63,868 nt of DNA from Dehalococcoidia bacterium (lineage in GTDB: Bacteria > Chloroflexota > Dehalococcoidia > Lucifugimonadales > JAGWBF01). This document shows, piece after piece, positions 40,128-49,125 of this stretch. The position numbers were made by a program, and so were the translations under genes. Within the stretch, counting starts at the first letter, position 1. Each line of letters starts with the position of its first letter. The stretch covers positions 1 to 63,868 of the forward strand of contig JAGWBJ010000010.1 of the NCBI GenBank assembly GCA_021295955.1. Direction: 5' to 3'. Under the pieces are notes generated by a model. The model was not told the DNA's origin. It ran no database searches and saw nothing but the letters and a program-made list of their open reading frames with translations.

Positions 40128-41619
40128 TACCCGCACCCACCTCCGCGGCATCCAACGCGCCGTCCTTGAGGCGCTTGGCCAGGGCCAGCGCTCCGGCCCG
40201 GCTGCTCACCTCGCCCGCCGCCCGCGCCTCCTCGATGTCGTCGAGTATGCTGCCAATGGCGGGGCCCGGCGTGATGTCGAGGGCCGCCATCAGGTCGTGT
40301 CCGGTGACCAGTCTGGGGGTCTCTTGGGACGACCGGGGCCCCGTGCCCATCTCCAGTACGTGGGCAACCCGGGCGGCGTGGCGGCGCCAGGAGTCCATGT
40401 CCAGAAGCGGGCCCCGGGCCGCCAGGTGGTCGGCCAGGCTGAGATACAGGGTGTCGACGGCCGCGTCTCCCAGGTCCCGGAAGTACCGGTGGACGGCGCG
40501 GGCCGTGGGCATCTCTCCCCCCTGGCTCATCTGCGTCGGCCTGAGGTGGTGCTCCACCACGCGGGAGACCAGGGCCGTGCCCCGGTTGCCCACCCGTAAC
40601 CTGCCGAGGATGTCTCGACTCATTACCGCTCCCACGGTGTGGTGTCCCAGGAACCTGGTCCGGCCGGTGGAGTCCACCGTCCTGGAGGGGGGCTTGGCCA
40701 CGTCGTGCAGTAGCCCGGCCAACTTCAGGAAGGTGCGCCGGCTATGACCGTCGCACACCTCGGAAGCGAATCGCTTCTCTGTTTCTGCCCCCCATGGCGC
40801 CTCTCCTACCACCGGGTCAAGCCTCTCGGGGGACGTGACCCGCTCCACACCGTCCACGGCGTTCATGGAATGGCCGAACACGTCCCAGTAGTGCTCCCGC
40901 GGCTGCTCTACTCCCTTGGCGTCTCCAAGCTCGGGGATTATACAGCACAGCAGGCCCAGGCCGTCCAGCATCTCCAGGTGTCTCTTGGCCCCATCCAAGG
41001 CCAGGATGGCCAGCAGCTCGCCCCGCAGGCGCTCACCGGGAACGTCCGCCGCAAGCCCGGCGTCGGCTCGAACGAGGCTCTCGGTCCCGTCCTCCAGACG
41101 GAAGCCCAGGACTGCCGCCAGCCGCACTGCCCTCAGGAGGCGGCCGGGCTCGTCGCGGAACACCTTGGGCCCCATCGCCCTCACGAGGCCGCGCTCCAGG
41201 TCGCGCCGGCCGTGATGCGGGTCGACCGCCTCGTCGGGCCGGAGGGGAAGCTCCCACTGCTCGACCGGGACGGCGATGGCGTCGACGGTGAAGTCGCGTC
41301 TCGCAAGGTCGTCCTCGACGGCGCCTTCGAGGGGGGCCAGGTCAACGGTCCAACGGCTTTCGCCATCGGAGGGAAGCACCACGCGGACGATGCGGTCGGC
41401 CCGGCCCATGCCCGGCAGCACTCGGCTCTCGCCGCCCAGGGTTGCTACGCTCCCGCCCAGGCAGGCCGCAAGCTCCTCGCCCAGGGTGTGGACGTCCGCC
41501 GCGGCGACCACGTCCAGGTCCCGGGAGGGCACGCCTCGCAGGGAGTCCCTGACAAAGCCGCCGACGAGGAACGCCCGTATCGACCGGGCAAGGAAGAATT
41601 GTCTCAGACGTGTAAGGAT
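40120..41619 (-). CDS. tRNA nucleotidyltransferase / poly(A) polymerase family protein with HD domain
   Basis: The protein fuses a class II nucleotidyltransferase head to an HD domain. The head motif AFLVGGFVRDSLRGVPSRD is encoded upstream of the first canonical start (GTG at 41532, which falls inside this motif), and homology extends at least to the ATC at 41619. No ATG/GTG/TTG lies in this frame between 41533 and the end of def, so the true start is unresolved (CTG at 41607 is one option). Later motifs are DLARRDFTVDAIAVP, PHHGRRDLERGLVRAMG, DEPGRLLRAVRLAA and HD-domain LAGLLHDVAKPPSR. It likely adds or repairs the CCA end. Confidence 0.82.
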   Translation of the reverse strand: MLTRLRQFFLARSIRAFLVGGFVRDSLRGVPSRDLDVVAAADVHTLGEELAACLGGSVATLGGESRVLPGMGRADRIVRVVLPSDGESRWTVDLAPLEGAVEDDLARRDFTVDAIAVPVEQWELPLRPDEAVDPHHGRRDLERGLVRAMGPKVFRDEPGRLLRAVRLAAVLGFRLEDGTESLVRADAGLAADVPGERLRGELLAILALDGAKRHLEMLDGLGLLCCIIPELGDAKGVEQPREHYWDVFGHSMNAVDGVERVTSPERLDPVVGEAPWGAETEKRFASEVCDGHSRRTFLKLAGLLHDVAKPPSRTVDSTGRTRFLGHHTVGAVMSRDILGRLRVGNRGTALVSRVVEHHLRPTQMSQGGEMPTARAVHRYFRDLGDAAVDTLYLSLADHLAARGPLLDMDSWRRHAARVAHVLEMGTGPRSSQETPRLVTGHDLMAALDITPGPAIGSILDDIEEARAAGEVSSRAGALALAKRLKDGALDAAEVGAGSA

Positions 41620-41680
41620 AGCGACGCTCGGAGGGTGTCGGATGTGGGGATGACGGTACGCGGCAAGGCCGGGCCTCGGG

Positions 41681-42208
41681 CTACCCGGTACGGCCGGCCT
41701 CCACCGGCTCGCCGTCGGCGGGCGCCTCTTGGGGCTCTTCCCGGGGCTCCTCTTTCCAGAGCTGGTCCCTGGAGACGAGCCGGTCGATGTAGAGCGTGCC
41801 GTCCAGGTGGTCTATCTCGTGTTCCAGGGCCTGGGCCAAGAGCTCCTCGGCGGAGACCCTGACCTGCTTCCCGTTGCGGTCCAACCCCTTGGCGCGGACC
41901 TTCACGGAACGCCGGACCATGCCGCGGTAGCCGGGGATGCTGAGGCAGCCCTCCTCGACCTCTCGCTCTCCCTCACGGCGGATTATCTCGGGGTTGATGA
42001 AGACCCAGGGCTCTTCGTCCTCGGGTAGCTGGATGACCACCACCCTCTGCAGCACGCCGACCTGGTTGGCGGCGAGGCCCACGCCGTTGGCTTCTTGCAT
42101 GGTCTCTATCATGTCGTCGATGAGCCGCTGAAGGGAGCCGCCGATGGAGCTGACCCGCTTGGCCTTCTGCCTCAGGATCGGGTCCGGCACTATGCGCATG
42201 GGAAGCAT
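41681..42208 (-). CDS. def: Peptide deformylase
   Basis: The 175-residue enzyme removes formyl from nascent proteins. Motif 1 GVGLAANQVG (about residues 47-56), motif 2 EEGCLSIPG (about 93-101) and motif 3 QALEHEIDHLDG (about 134-145, HExxH) are intact. The last 30 residues are an acidic tail rich in Glu-Pro that is not part of the fold. ATG at 42208 is used, with 42199 as an alternative. A strong promoter lies at 42264-42292. Confidence 0.93.
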   Translation of the reverse strand: MLPMRIVPDPILRQKAKRVSSIGGSLQRLIDDMIETMQEANGVGLAANQVGVLQRVVVIQLPEDEEPWVFINPEIIRREGEREVEEGCLSIPGYRGMVRRSVKVRAKGLDRNGKQVRVSAEELLAQALEHEIDHLDGTLYIDRLVSRDQLWKEEPREEPQEAPADGEPVEAGRTG

Positions 42209-42263
42209 TGACAACGCTCTACCTCTGGGCCGATAGTGACTGGACGCCCCGGCCACCGTATCG

Positions 42264-42292
42264 ATTATAGAGAGGTTCGTCATGTGTGTAAA
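42264..42292 (-). promoter_or_regulatory. Promoter of def
   Basis: On the minus strand TTTACA (42292-42287), 17 bp, TATAAT (42269-42264), 55 bp before the ATG. Confidence 0.75.
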
Positions 42293-42300
42293 GGCGACGG

Positions 42301-44748
42301 TTACATAACTGTGACAGGGTCCACGTCCACGGTCCATCCCTGGATAGCGGGCAGGGTCTCCACCAGCTCGTGAATGCGCCGCCCGCGGAGCACCAGGTGC
42401 CAGCGGTATTTTCCGCGCACTCGCTGGGGAAAGGCGGGAGCGGGGCCGATCAGGTCCAGGTCCGCCCGTCCCCGGGCGTGCATCCGGCGGCGAAGGGCCC
42501 TGCCCATCCGCTCGGCCTCCCGCCGGCACGCTTCGGGGACCGTATGCGTATACACCATGCGGACGAGGCGGTGGAAGGGTGGATTGCCCTGGTCCCTGCG
42601 GAACTCCAGCTCCCTGTCGTAGAAGGATCGGTAGTCCTGGGTCGCCGCGGCCTCCACCGCGTAGTGGGTTGGGTCGTAGGTCTGGACTATCACCGAGCCG
42701 GGCCGGGGCCCCCGGCCGGCCCTGCCGGACACCTGGCACAGGAGCTGGAACGCCCGCTCTCCGGCCCTGAAGTCCGGTAGGTTCAGGCCGGTGTCGGCTA
42801 GGACCACGCCCACCAGGCTGACCCCGGGGATGTGGAGGCCCTTGGCGACCATCTGAGTGCCGACCAGGACCTGGGCGTCGCCGCGTACGAACCGCCCGAG
42901 GATTGTCTCGTAGCCCTGGGGGCGTTGGGCGGTGTCCCCGTCCCATCGGAGGGCGGTGACGTGGGGCATGGTGCGCAGCAGCTCCTCCATGACCCGCTGG
43001 GTGCCCAGACCCAGGTACTTTATCCTGGGGCTGCGGCACCGGGGGCACACCCTGGGAACGGCCCGTCTGCGGTTGCACTGGTGGCACACCAGCCGGGGCT
43101 CCGCGGAGTGGTAGGTCAGGGCCACGGAGCAGCTACGGCAGCGAAGGGCCTGGCCGCAGTCCCGGCACTGGACGACGGTGGCCGACCCTCGCCGGTTGAG
43201 GAACAGGATGGCCTGCTCGCCCCTGTTCACGCACTCGGACAGGGCGTGGGACAGGTCCCTGCTGAAGATGCTCCGGTTCCCCTCCTTCAGCTCCTCGCGC
43301 ATGTCGCACACCCGCACCCGCGCCAGCTCCTGCGCCTCCCCCCGTCCCGGGGGCGGAGCCTCGGGGTGGGGGATGCGGTGGGGAAGCTGGAGGAGCCGGC
43401 GCCGTCCTCGTAGCGCCTTGTGGTAGGTCTCCACGTCGGGGGTCGCGCTGCCCAGGATGACGGCGGCGCCGGTGAGCTGTCCCAGCTTGAGGGCCGCGTC
43501 CCGGGCGTGGTAGCGGGGAGAGGAATCTTGCTTGTAGGTCCACTCGTGCTCCTCGTCGACGACGATCAGGCCCACCTCCGGTAGGGGGGCCATCAGGGCG
43601 CTGCGCGGGCCGACGACGACCTGGCAGTCGCCGTCCAGGATGCTCCACCACTGGTCGAAAGCCGCACCCGTCGCGAGACGGCTGTGGAGCACGGCGACCT
43701 TGCCCGGGAACCTGGCCTGCACCCGATGGACCGTCTGGGGCGTGAGGGAGATTTCGGGCACCAGCAGGATGCCCCCCTTGCCCATCCGGACGCAGTGCTC
43801 CAGGGCGCGGAGGTAGACCTCGGTCTTGCCGCTCCCGGTGACTCCGTGGAGCAGGAAAGGCGCCGGCGCGCCGCCCCCGCCGTCCATGGCGGCCACGACC
43901 TCCGCCAGCGCCCGCGACTGGTCCGCGTTGAGCGTCGGCTTGGCCCCGGGGTCTCCCAGCATCATGGAGGCGCCCGGGCCGGGGCGCCTGTCCACCCTGA
44001 CCCAGTCCATGGCGATGAGCCCCTTCCCATGCAGTGCTTGGACGGCGGGACCTCCGTACTCCTTTCGGGCCAGGGCCAGAGGCATGGGCCGGGAGGACGC
44101 CTTCAGTGCCTCGTACAGGGCCATCTGGCGCGGGGCCCGGTCCGGCGGCCCGGCGAGGGAGGCGGGGCCGCCGTCTGCCAGCGGCAGCCGCACGAAGCAG
44201 TCGTAGTGGTGGGAGGGGCGCGGCCTGGGCAGCCTCCAGCGCCGTTGCACCAGGCCGCGGGCCAGGAGGCGTCTGATGGCGGCCGGCCCTTCCTTACCCA
44301 AGGCCTTCTCCAGGTCCTTTTCCGGCGCCTCCCGGCCGGAGGACAGGCGGCCAAGTACCAGGGCTTCGGGCGAGCCGGACATGGGGGACTCGGACGGGCT
44401 TCTGGGGCCGAGTAGAAGCCAGGGTCTCAACCGGGTCTGGAAGCCCGGGGGCAGCATGGGCGTCACCGCGTCGAAGAGGGAGCACAGGTAGTGCCTGCTT
44501 ATCCACCGGGCCATCTCGCGGCCCGCGGGGCCGACCAGTGGAGGGGCCGCGACGGTGCTTGCGACGTCCCTGGTTGCCTCCGCCTGGGACTCGTCGGCCA
44601 GGTCGAAGACGATACCCTGGGTGAGCCTGTTGCCCAAAGGGACCCGGACCAGCGCGCCGGGAAGGACGTCGGGCTCGTGGGCTATGCCGTAGGAGAGGGT
44701 CTTGCCGTAGCCTATGGGGGCGTCGACGGCCACCTCAGCGTATCTCAC
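42301..44748 (-). CDS. priA: Primosomal protein N' (replication restart helicase)
   Basis: The 815-residue helicase has an N-terminal DNA-binding domain (EVAVDAPIGYGKTLSYG), Walker A HGVTGSGKTEVYL (about residues 300-312), DEAH-type VVDEEHEWTYK (about 396-406), GSATPDVET, then a zinc-binding insert with eight Cys (CRDCGQALRCRSCSVAL, CHQCNRRRA, CPRCRSPR) and helicase VGTQMVAKGLHIPG. GTG at 44748 is preferred since upstream codons have no homology. It restarts stalled forks. Confidence 0.92.
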   Translation of the reverse strand: MRYAEVAVDAPIGYGKTLSYGIAHEPDVLPGALVRVPLGNRLTQGIVFDLADESQAEATRDVASTVAAPPLVGPAGREMARWISRHYLCSLFDAVTPMLPPGFQTRLRPWLLLGPRSPSESPMSGSPEALVLGRLSSGREAPEKDLEKALGKEGPAAIRRLLARGLVQRRWRLPRPRPSHHYDCFVRLPLADGGPASLAGPPDRAPRQMALYEALKASSRPMPLALARKEYGGPAVQALHGKGLIAMDWVRVDRRPGPGASMMLGDPGAKPTLNADQSRALAEVVAAMDGGGGAPAPFLLHGVTGSGKTEVYLRALEHCVRMGKGGILLVPEISLTPQTVHRVQARFPGKVAVLHSRLATGAAFDQWWSILDGDCQVVVGPRSALMAPLPEVGLIVVDEEHEWTYKQDSSPRYHARDAALKLGQLTGAAVILGSATPDVETYHKALRGRRRLLQLPHRIPHPEAPPPGRGEAQELARVRVCDMREELKEGNRSIFSRDLSHALSECVNRGEQAILFLNRRGSATVVQCRDCGQALRCRSCSVALTYHSAEPRLVCHQCNRRRAVPRVCPRCRSPRIKYLGLGTQRVMEELLRTMPHVTALRWDGDTAQRPQGYETILGRFVRGDAQVLVGTQMVAKGLHIPGVSLVGVVLADTGLNLPDFRAGERAFQLLCQVSGRAGRGPRPGSVIVQTYDPTHYAVEAAATQDYRSFYDRELEFRRDQGNPPFHRLVRMVYTHTVPEACRREAERMGRALRRRMHARGRADLDLIGPAPAFPQRVRGKYRWHLVLRGRRIHELVETLPAIQGWTVDVDPVTVM

Positions 44749-44843
44749 ACCACACCCCGCAACACCGGCAGGGGCCGGCCTACTGTAGAGGAGGGTGGGG
44801 CGGTCCAACGGCGGGTACCGCCCCGGCGCCCCCGGGGAGGCTG

Positions 44844-45209
44844 CTAGGAGGATGCCTTCTGGACCCTGGGCGGCCGCTTCTCCTTGATGCGGGCAGCCCT
44901 GCCTGAAAGGCCCCGGAGGTAGTAGAGCTTGGCGCGCCTCACCACGCCCCTGCGTATCACCTCCACCGACTCCAGCAGGGGTGAGACCAGGGGAAAGGTG
45001 CGCTCGATGCCGATGCCGTAGGTGATACGGCGGACGGTGAATGACGCGCCCGGGCCGCCCTTCCGGCGCCTGATTACGACGCCCTGGAAGGCCTGGACCC
45101 GCTCCCGCTCTCCTTCCCGGATGCGGAAGTTGACCCGGACCGTGTCCCCCGGGCCGAAGTCCCGGAGCTTGGGGTCTATGTTGGAGGGTACCAGGGCGTG
45201 CGCTTCCAT
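44844..45209 (-). CDS. rplS: 50S ribosomal protein L19
   Basis: The 121-residue protein shows [40 protein letters not shown] and [20 protein letters not shown], the classic L19 sequence, and a [18 protein letters not shown] tail. It sits at the 30S-50S interface. It follows trmD by about 100 bp, as in many bacteria, and has its own promoter. Confidence 0.95.
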   Translation of the reverse strand: MEAHALVPSNIDPKLRDFGPGDTVRVNFRIREGERERVQAFQGVVIRRRKGGPGASFTVRRITYGIGIERTFPLVSPLLESVEVIRRGVVRRAKLYYLRGLSGRAARIKEKRPPRVQKASS

Positions 45210-45250
45210 GTCATGCCTTTCTAGATAGAGACCGCCGTAGCACCGTACAT

Positions 45251-45278
45251 TCTATACCCGTAAGGGCTGCTTGTTCAA
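45251..45278 (-). promoter_or_regulatory. Promoter of rplS
   Basis: On the minus strand TTGAAC (45278-45273), 16 bp, TATAGA (45256-45251), 42 bp before the rplS ATG. Confidence 0.55.
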
Positions 45279-45308
45279 GGCACAAGGGGGCCGTGGGTAC
45301 TCACGAAG

Positions 45309-46058
45309 TCAGCTCCCCTGATAGCCGTGGGCGGCCAGGAACCGCAGGTCGTCGTCCCCGAGGTTGGCCCTTTCCAGCAGGTCCGGCCTCTTTTCCAGGG
45401 TCCGGAGCAGGGCCTGCTCCCTCCGCCACCGGTCTACCTCTCCATGGTCGCCCGACAGAAGCACCGGGGGGACGCCCAGGTCCCGGTACACGGGGGGCCT
45501 GGTGTAGACGGGGTGCTGGAGCAGGCCCGAGGTGATGGAGTCGCCCCGCACGCTCTCCGGGGAGCCGACGACCCCTGGCACGAGGCGCACCACGGCGTCG
45601 GCGACGACCATGGCGGCCAGCTCGCCCCCGGTGAGCACGTAGTCGCCTATGCTTATGTCGTCGGTGGCCATGCCATCCCTTACCCGGTCGTCGACACCCT
45701 CGTAGTGCCCGCATATCAGCACCAGGCCGGGCTTCGACGCCAGCTCTGCGGCCACCTGCTGGTCCAGCCGCCGCCCCTGGGGCGACAGCAGCACCACGGG
45801 CGCCCGGGCGCGCACGTCGCAGGGAAAATCAGACAGGGCGTCGTCCACCGCCTCGAAGATGGGCCCGGGCTTCATCACCATCCCGGGGCCGCCGCCGTAC
45901 TGGTAGTCGTCGGCGGTGTGGTGGTTGTCGTGGGTGTGCTCCCGTATGTCCCGGACCTGGATGCGCACCAGGCCCCGCTTCACGGCCCGGCCCACCACGC
46001 TGTGGTCGAAGGGCCCGTGGAACATGCCGGGGAACAGGGTGAGGATGCGGATGTCCAT
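45309..46058 (-). CDS. trmD: tRNA (guanine-N1)-methyltransferase
   Basis: The 249-residue SPOUT enzyme methylates G37 of tRNAs. ILTLFPGMF starts the protein, YGGGPGMVMKPGPIFEAV (about residues 51-68), LICGHYEGVDDRVRDGM (about 111-127) and SIGDYVLTGGELAAMV (about 132-147) form the trefoil knot and active site. The ATG at 46058 matches the family start; extra upstream codons are not homologous. First gene of the minus-strand housekeeping block. Confidence 0.94.
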   Translation of the reverse strand: MDIRILTLFPGMFHGPFDHSVVGRAVKRGLVRIQVRDIREHTHDNHHTADDYQYGGGPGMVMKPGPIFEAVDDALSDFPCDVRARAPVVLLSPQGRRLDQQVAAELASKPGLVLICGHYEGVDDRVRDGMATDDISIGDYVLTGGELAAMVVADAVVRLVPGVVGSPESVRGDSITSGLLQHPVYTRPPVYRDLGVPPVLLSGDHGEVDRWRREQALLRTLEKRPDLLERANLGDDDLRFLAAHGYQGS

Positions 46059-46242
46059 CTGAATTCCCGAAAAACCGTGGCTCCTCAGAAAGTGGGGCTC
46101 TTCATCCTTGGTGGGGCTGGTCTCAGCTGGCATGGGCGATTGCTCTGAAAATGGGCTAGGTGAGACCCCTTCGTTTTCGTCCTATTACTTGGCTTACTTG
46201 GCCTTCGCAGGCAGCCGGGTTCCTCACTGTTGGCGTTTCCGG

Positions 46243-46262
46243 ATACCCGCTTTCGCGGGTAT
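46243..46262. repeat. Dispersed inverted repeat (REP-like)
   Basis: ATACCCGC-tttc-GCGGGTAT, the inverse orientation of 6955-6974. A half copy, CGCGGGTATGACGG, follows at about 46274-46287. The gap 46059-46309 shows no gene. Confidence 0.65.
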
Positions 46263-46309
46263 GACGGCCTAGACGCGGGTATGACGGGGTAGACAACGGA
46301 GTGTTGCAC

Positions 46310-46846
46310 CTATTCAGAGGTTTCCTGGGCGGCCTCGCGCCCGTGTCCGGGGTCAGGCGGCGCCGGATGGCCCTGGGCGTCTCCCCGGAGCAGCTCCAGG
46401 GCGTGGGGGAGCACGGGAAGGATGACATCCAGGCACTCCGCGACCCCTTTGGGGCTGCCGGGAAGGGTGACGATCAGCGTGCGGCCGCGAATTCCCGCGA
46501 CGGACCGGCTGATCATGGCCATCGGCGTCTTTTCCAGGGTCCGGGCCCGCATGGTCTCGGCCAGGCCCGGGACCTGCCGGTCGATGACCGACAGGCACGC
46601 TTCGGGAGTGACGTCTGTGGGCGCCATGCCGGTGCCTCCGGTGGTCACGATCAGGTTCAGGCCGTCTCCGTCGCTCCAGCCGGCCAGCCGTCGCGCGATG
46701 GTGTCGCGGTCGTCGGGCACGATCTCGTAGCGGACGCACTCGTAGTCGGGGGCGGCAAGCATCGCGCGGATGGCTTTGCCGCTGGTGTCTTCGCGGCCGC
46801 CGTGGAAGCCCGAGGTGCTGACGGTGAGGACGCCTAGCTTGAACAT
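46310..46846 (-). CDS. MogA/MoaB family molybdopterin adenylyltransferase-like protein
   Basis: The 178-residue protein matches MogA/MoaB/CinA-type molybdopterin-binding proteins: KLGVLTVSTSGFHGGRED near the N-terminus, LIVTTGGTGMAPTDVTPEA (about residues 65-83) and VTLPGSPKGVAECLDVILP (about 125-143). It would adenylylate molybdopterin before metal insertion. No other moa/moe genes are in the window. The last 25 residues (GDAQGHPAPPDPGHGREAA) are low-complexity. A tRNA gene lies directly upstream. Confidence 0.88.
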   Translation of the reverse strand: MFKLGVLTVSTSGFHGGREDTSGKAIRAMLAAPDYECVRYEIVPDDRDTIARRLAGWSDGDGLNLIVTTGGTGMAPTDVTPEACLSVIDRQVPGLAETMRARTLEKTPMAMISRSVAGIRGRTLIVTLPGSPKGVAECLDVILPVLPHALELLRGDAQGHPAPPDPGHGREAAQETSE

Positions 46847-46878
46847 GGGGCAAATGGGGCGGGATTACGGTTTGGAGA

Positions 46879-46955
46879 TGGTCGGGGCGGCCAGATTTGA
46901 ACTGGCGACCCCCTGCACCCCATGCAGGTGCGCTTCCGGGCTGCGCCACGCCCCG
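46879..46955 (-). tRNA. tRNA-Pro (anticodon GGG)
   Basis: On the minus strand a complete cloverleaf forms: acceptor CGGGGCG/CGCCCCG, D-arm, anticodon stem CCTGC/GCAGG with loop ATGGGGT giving anticodon GGG, and T-arm GCCAG-TTCAAAT-CTGGC. Discriminator A and a genome-encoded CCA follow (46881-46879). The 77 bases contain no variable-loop anomaly. Confidence 0.93.
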
Positions 46956-46993
46956 ACCGTAGGCTAACGATACCACAGGCTTGGGATTGCTTC

Positions 46994-47191
46994 AAGATGT
47001 GCCCGCCCCGCGCTTCGCGCGGCCTAGGGCGCCTCCCCCGTTTGACGCGGTCTTTACGTCGTGAGTGTGGGTAGGGGCGTGGAGGCCCCGCCCCGGGTTT
47101 TTGACCCGCCCTCCCACCCCGCGCTCCGCGCGGCAACGAAGCCCCCCCGCTTGGCGCGCTCTTCTTCCGTGGGTGTGGGTAGGGGCGTGGA
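46994..47191. repeat. Decayed ~108-bp tandem duplication
   Basis: Two units, each starting near CCCGCGCT(T/C)CGCGCGGC and ending GTGTGGGTAGGGGCGTGGA (exact at 47065-47083 and 47173-47191), lie in the 393-bp gap 46956-47348. The CGCGCT-CGCGCG core is shared with repeats at 60621-60844 and 62101-62140. No gene is seen here. Confidence 0.55.
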
Positions 47192-47255
47192 AAGCCCCCC
47201 AAAGCTTCCCTCTCCCACTTGTGGAAGAGGGTTGGGGCGAGGGGCCGGTCTCCGT

Positions 47256-47285
47256 TTGACCGTGCCGGAGGGCGGTTGGTAGAAT
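47256..47285 (+). promoter_or_regulatory. Promoter of the nitrile-hydratase-like pair
   Basis: TTGACC (47256-47261), 18 bp, TAGAAT (47280-47285), 64 bp before the ATG. Confidence 0.6.
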
Positions 47286-47348
47286 GACCGCGTTCCCGGC
47301 GGGCTCCGAGGGGCCTTCCGCAGGCGCCGCCGGGACGGAAAGGACGCC

Positions 47349-47822
47349 ATGGGTTTCAGCATCGGGGACAGGGTGATGGTCCGGACGGAGGCGCCCGGGG
47401 GCACCAACCGGACACCGTTTTTCATCCGTGGGAAGAAAGGCGTCGTGGCCTTCGTCCACGGGCCCGCCCACAATCCCCGGGACCTGTCCCGCGGCGGGAC
47501 CGGCGAGCCCAAGCTCCCCCTGTACGCCGTGTCCTTCCACATGGCCCACCTGTACGACGACGACCCCCAGGTGGTGCACGACCGGGTGATCGTCGACGTG
47601 TGGGAGGACTGGGTCGCCCCGGCGCCGGAGCACGTCCCAGGGCCGGCCCTGGACCTCGAGGAGCACGGCCTGTCCTACTACGACAAGAGGACGGCGGCCC
47701 TTCAGACCCTGCTGGTGTCCAAGGGACTGATGAACACCGACGAGTCGCGGATCCAAGTGGCCGAGCTGGACTTCCGCAAGAGGGGCGAGCGTCACCCGAT
47801 GGTGGAAGAGGCGTCCGGATAG
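47349..47822 (+). CDS. Nitrile hydratase beta-subunit C-terminal-domain protein (SCNase alpha-like)
   Basis: The 157-residue protein starts directly with the SH3-like C-terminal domain of nitrile hydratase beta: FSIGDRVMVRTEAPGG (about residues 3-18), FFIRGKKGVVAFVHG, PLYAVSFHMAHLYDDD and IVDVWEDWVAP. The beta N-terminal half is missing. The tail YYDKRTAALQTLLVSKGLMN (about 112-131) resembles the N-terminal helix of the alpha subunit encoded next (YYEKRIIALCNLMMDKGII). Three-subunit relatives such as thiocyanate hydrolase and toyocamycin nitrile hydratase split beta in this way, but the third gene is not in this window. Confidence 0.8.
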   Translation: MGFSIGDRVMVRTEAPGGTNRTPFFIRGKKGVVAFVHGPAHNPRDLSRGGTGEPKLPLYAVSFHMAHLYDDDPQVVHDRVIVDVWEDWVAPAPEHVPGPALDLEEHGLSYYDKRTAALQTLLVSKGLMNTDESRIQVAELDFRKRGERHPMVEEASG

Positions 47823-47871
47823 CGGCGGCCCGGGGCTCGAATCGAGAGACCGCGGCAGGAGAGAAGTTGAA

Positions 47872-48495
47872 ATGGTGGAAGTAGAGCAAGACCCTCTGCA
47901 CGCGCCCCATGACGAGCGGGAAGAGACCTACTACGAGAAGCGCATCATCGCCCTGTGCAACCTGATGATGGACAAGGGCATCATCACGGCCCAGGAGCTG
48001 CTGGACGTGCTGATGGAGAACGAAGAGCTGAACCCCTCCATCGGAGCCCGCGTGGTCGCCCGGGCGTGGGTGGATGAGGAGTACAAGCAACGGCTGCTGG
48101 CCAACGGGCGGGAGGCCCTGGACGAGCTGGGGGTGAAGGTGCCCAGGCGCCTCCAGAACATACAGGTCGTGGAGAACACGGACTCGGTACACCACCTGGC
48201 CGTATGCACCCTGTGCTCCTGCTACCCCATCCCGGTCCTTGGCCCGCCCCCCGAGTGGTACAAGAGCCTGACCTACCGCCAGAGGGCCGTGCGGGAGCCT
48301 CGGGCGGTCCTCAAGGAGTTCGGGCTGGAGGTCCCCGACCGCGTGCAGGTGCGTGTCGTGGACGCCACCGCCGAGGTGCGCTACCTGGTGCTTCCCCGCC
48401 GTCCGGCGGGCACGGAACACATGACCGAGGAGCAGCTTGCGGACCTGGTCACCCGGGACAGCATGATCGGCACCGGAGAGGCCAAGGCCCCCTAG
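47872..48495 (+). CDS. Cobalt-type nitrile hydratase alpha / thiocyanate hydrolase gamma subunit
   Basis: The 207-residue metal-binding subunit has the claw motif VCTLCSCYP (Cys112, Cys115, Cys117); Thr after the first Cys indicates non-corrin cobalt rather than iron, where Ser is usual. Two of these cysteines are normally oxidised to sulfinic and sulfenic acid. GPPPEWYKSLTYRQRAVREP follows as in the family. It hydrates nitriles to amides or hydrolyses thiocyanate. Separated by 49 bp from the beta-like gene. No cobalt activator gene is recognised nearby. Confidence 0.88.
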   Translation: MVEVEQDPLHAPHDEREETYYEKRIIALCNLMMDKGIITAQELLDVLMENEELNPSIGARVVARAWVDEEYKQRLLANGREALDELGVKVPRRLQNIQVVENTDSVHHLAVCTLCSCYPIPVLGPPPEWYKSLTYRQRAVREPRAVLKEFGLEVPDRVQVRVVDATAEVRYLVLPRRPAGTEHMTEEQLADLVTRDSMIGTGEAKAP

Positions 48496-48673
48496 GGCAA
48501 GCCCTTCAGCCCCGGTGAGGGGAACGCCGTCGCCGGGTCCCTGCCGGCCCTCCCCATTGCTGGACCGGCTGAGTTAGGCCCAGGCGGGACCCCGCGTTTC
48601 CCAACCCGCCATGCCCGCGCGGGGTGGCTATTGCGCTATTTCCCATCCCCCTTGGCGAATCTCCCCATCCGTC

Positions 48674-48693
48674 GTTCCGGCGAAGGCCGGAAC
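48674..48693. repeat. Dispersed inverted repeat
   Basis: GTTCCGGC-gaag-GCCGGAAC, close to 20908-20927. It lies in the 630-bp gene-free stretch 48496-49125, where every open frame is built from such repeats. Confidence 0.6.
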
Positions 48694-48991
48694 CCATGGG
48701 TGGGGGCACCGCCATTTTCATCCCCTTACGTGGCCTTCACAAGGCCGTGTGATTCCAAGCCGCGGGCGAGGAATCTTTGGCGCCCTGCAACGAGCACGCC
48801 ACGCCACGACACCAAGGGCCCCGGTAGCCGCCGGCACGATGGATTCCTCCCTCCGGCTGCGCTCCGTTCGCAATGACCCGGGGGGGGGGCACACGCCAGG
48901 AGTGGCAACGGGGGGATGGTTGGGAGGAGTTGCGCCCGAGGGAGTCATACAAAGGTCTTGGGACGCGGGGGACCGGGGGCGGGGGAGGTGG

Positions 48992-49011
48992 ATTCCCGCC
49001 TGCGCGGGAAT
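48992..49011. repeat. Dispersed inverted repeat
   Basis: ATTCCCGC-ctgc-GCGGGAAT followed by GACGG, similar to 55229-55246 and to 46243-46262. Confidence 0.65.
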
Positions 49012-49125
49012 GACGGAGAGGGCGACGGGGACCGGGGCCGGGGTGGGGCAGGCTACCTTCACACCAATGGCACGTGTTTTGTTTCAAGGAGGAACGATGC
49101 CCTCCCGGCACGGAACGGCAGGGGC

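Noticed and set aside
41681..43087. 468-residue version of deformylase
   Set aside because: Residues before the ATG at 42208 are antisense-free low-complexity sequence overlapping priA; the deformylase fold begins at 42208.
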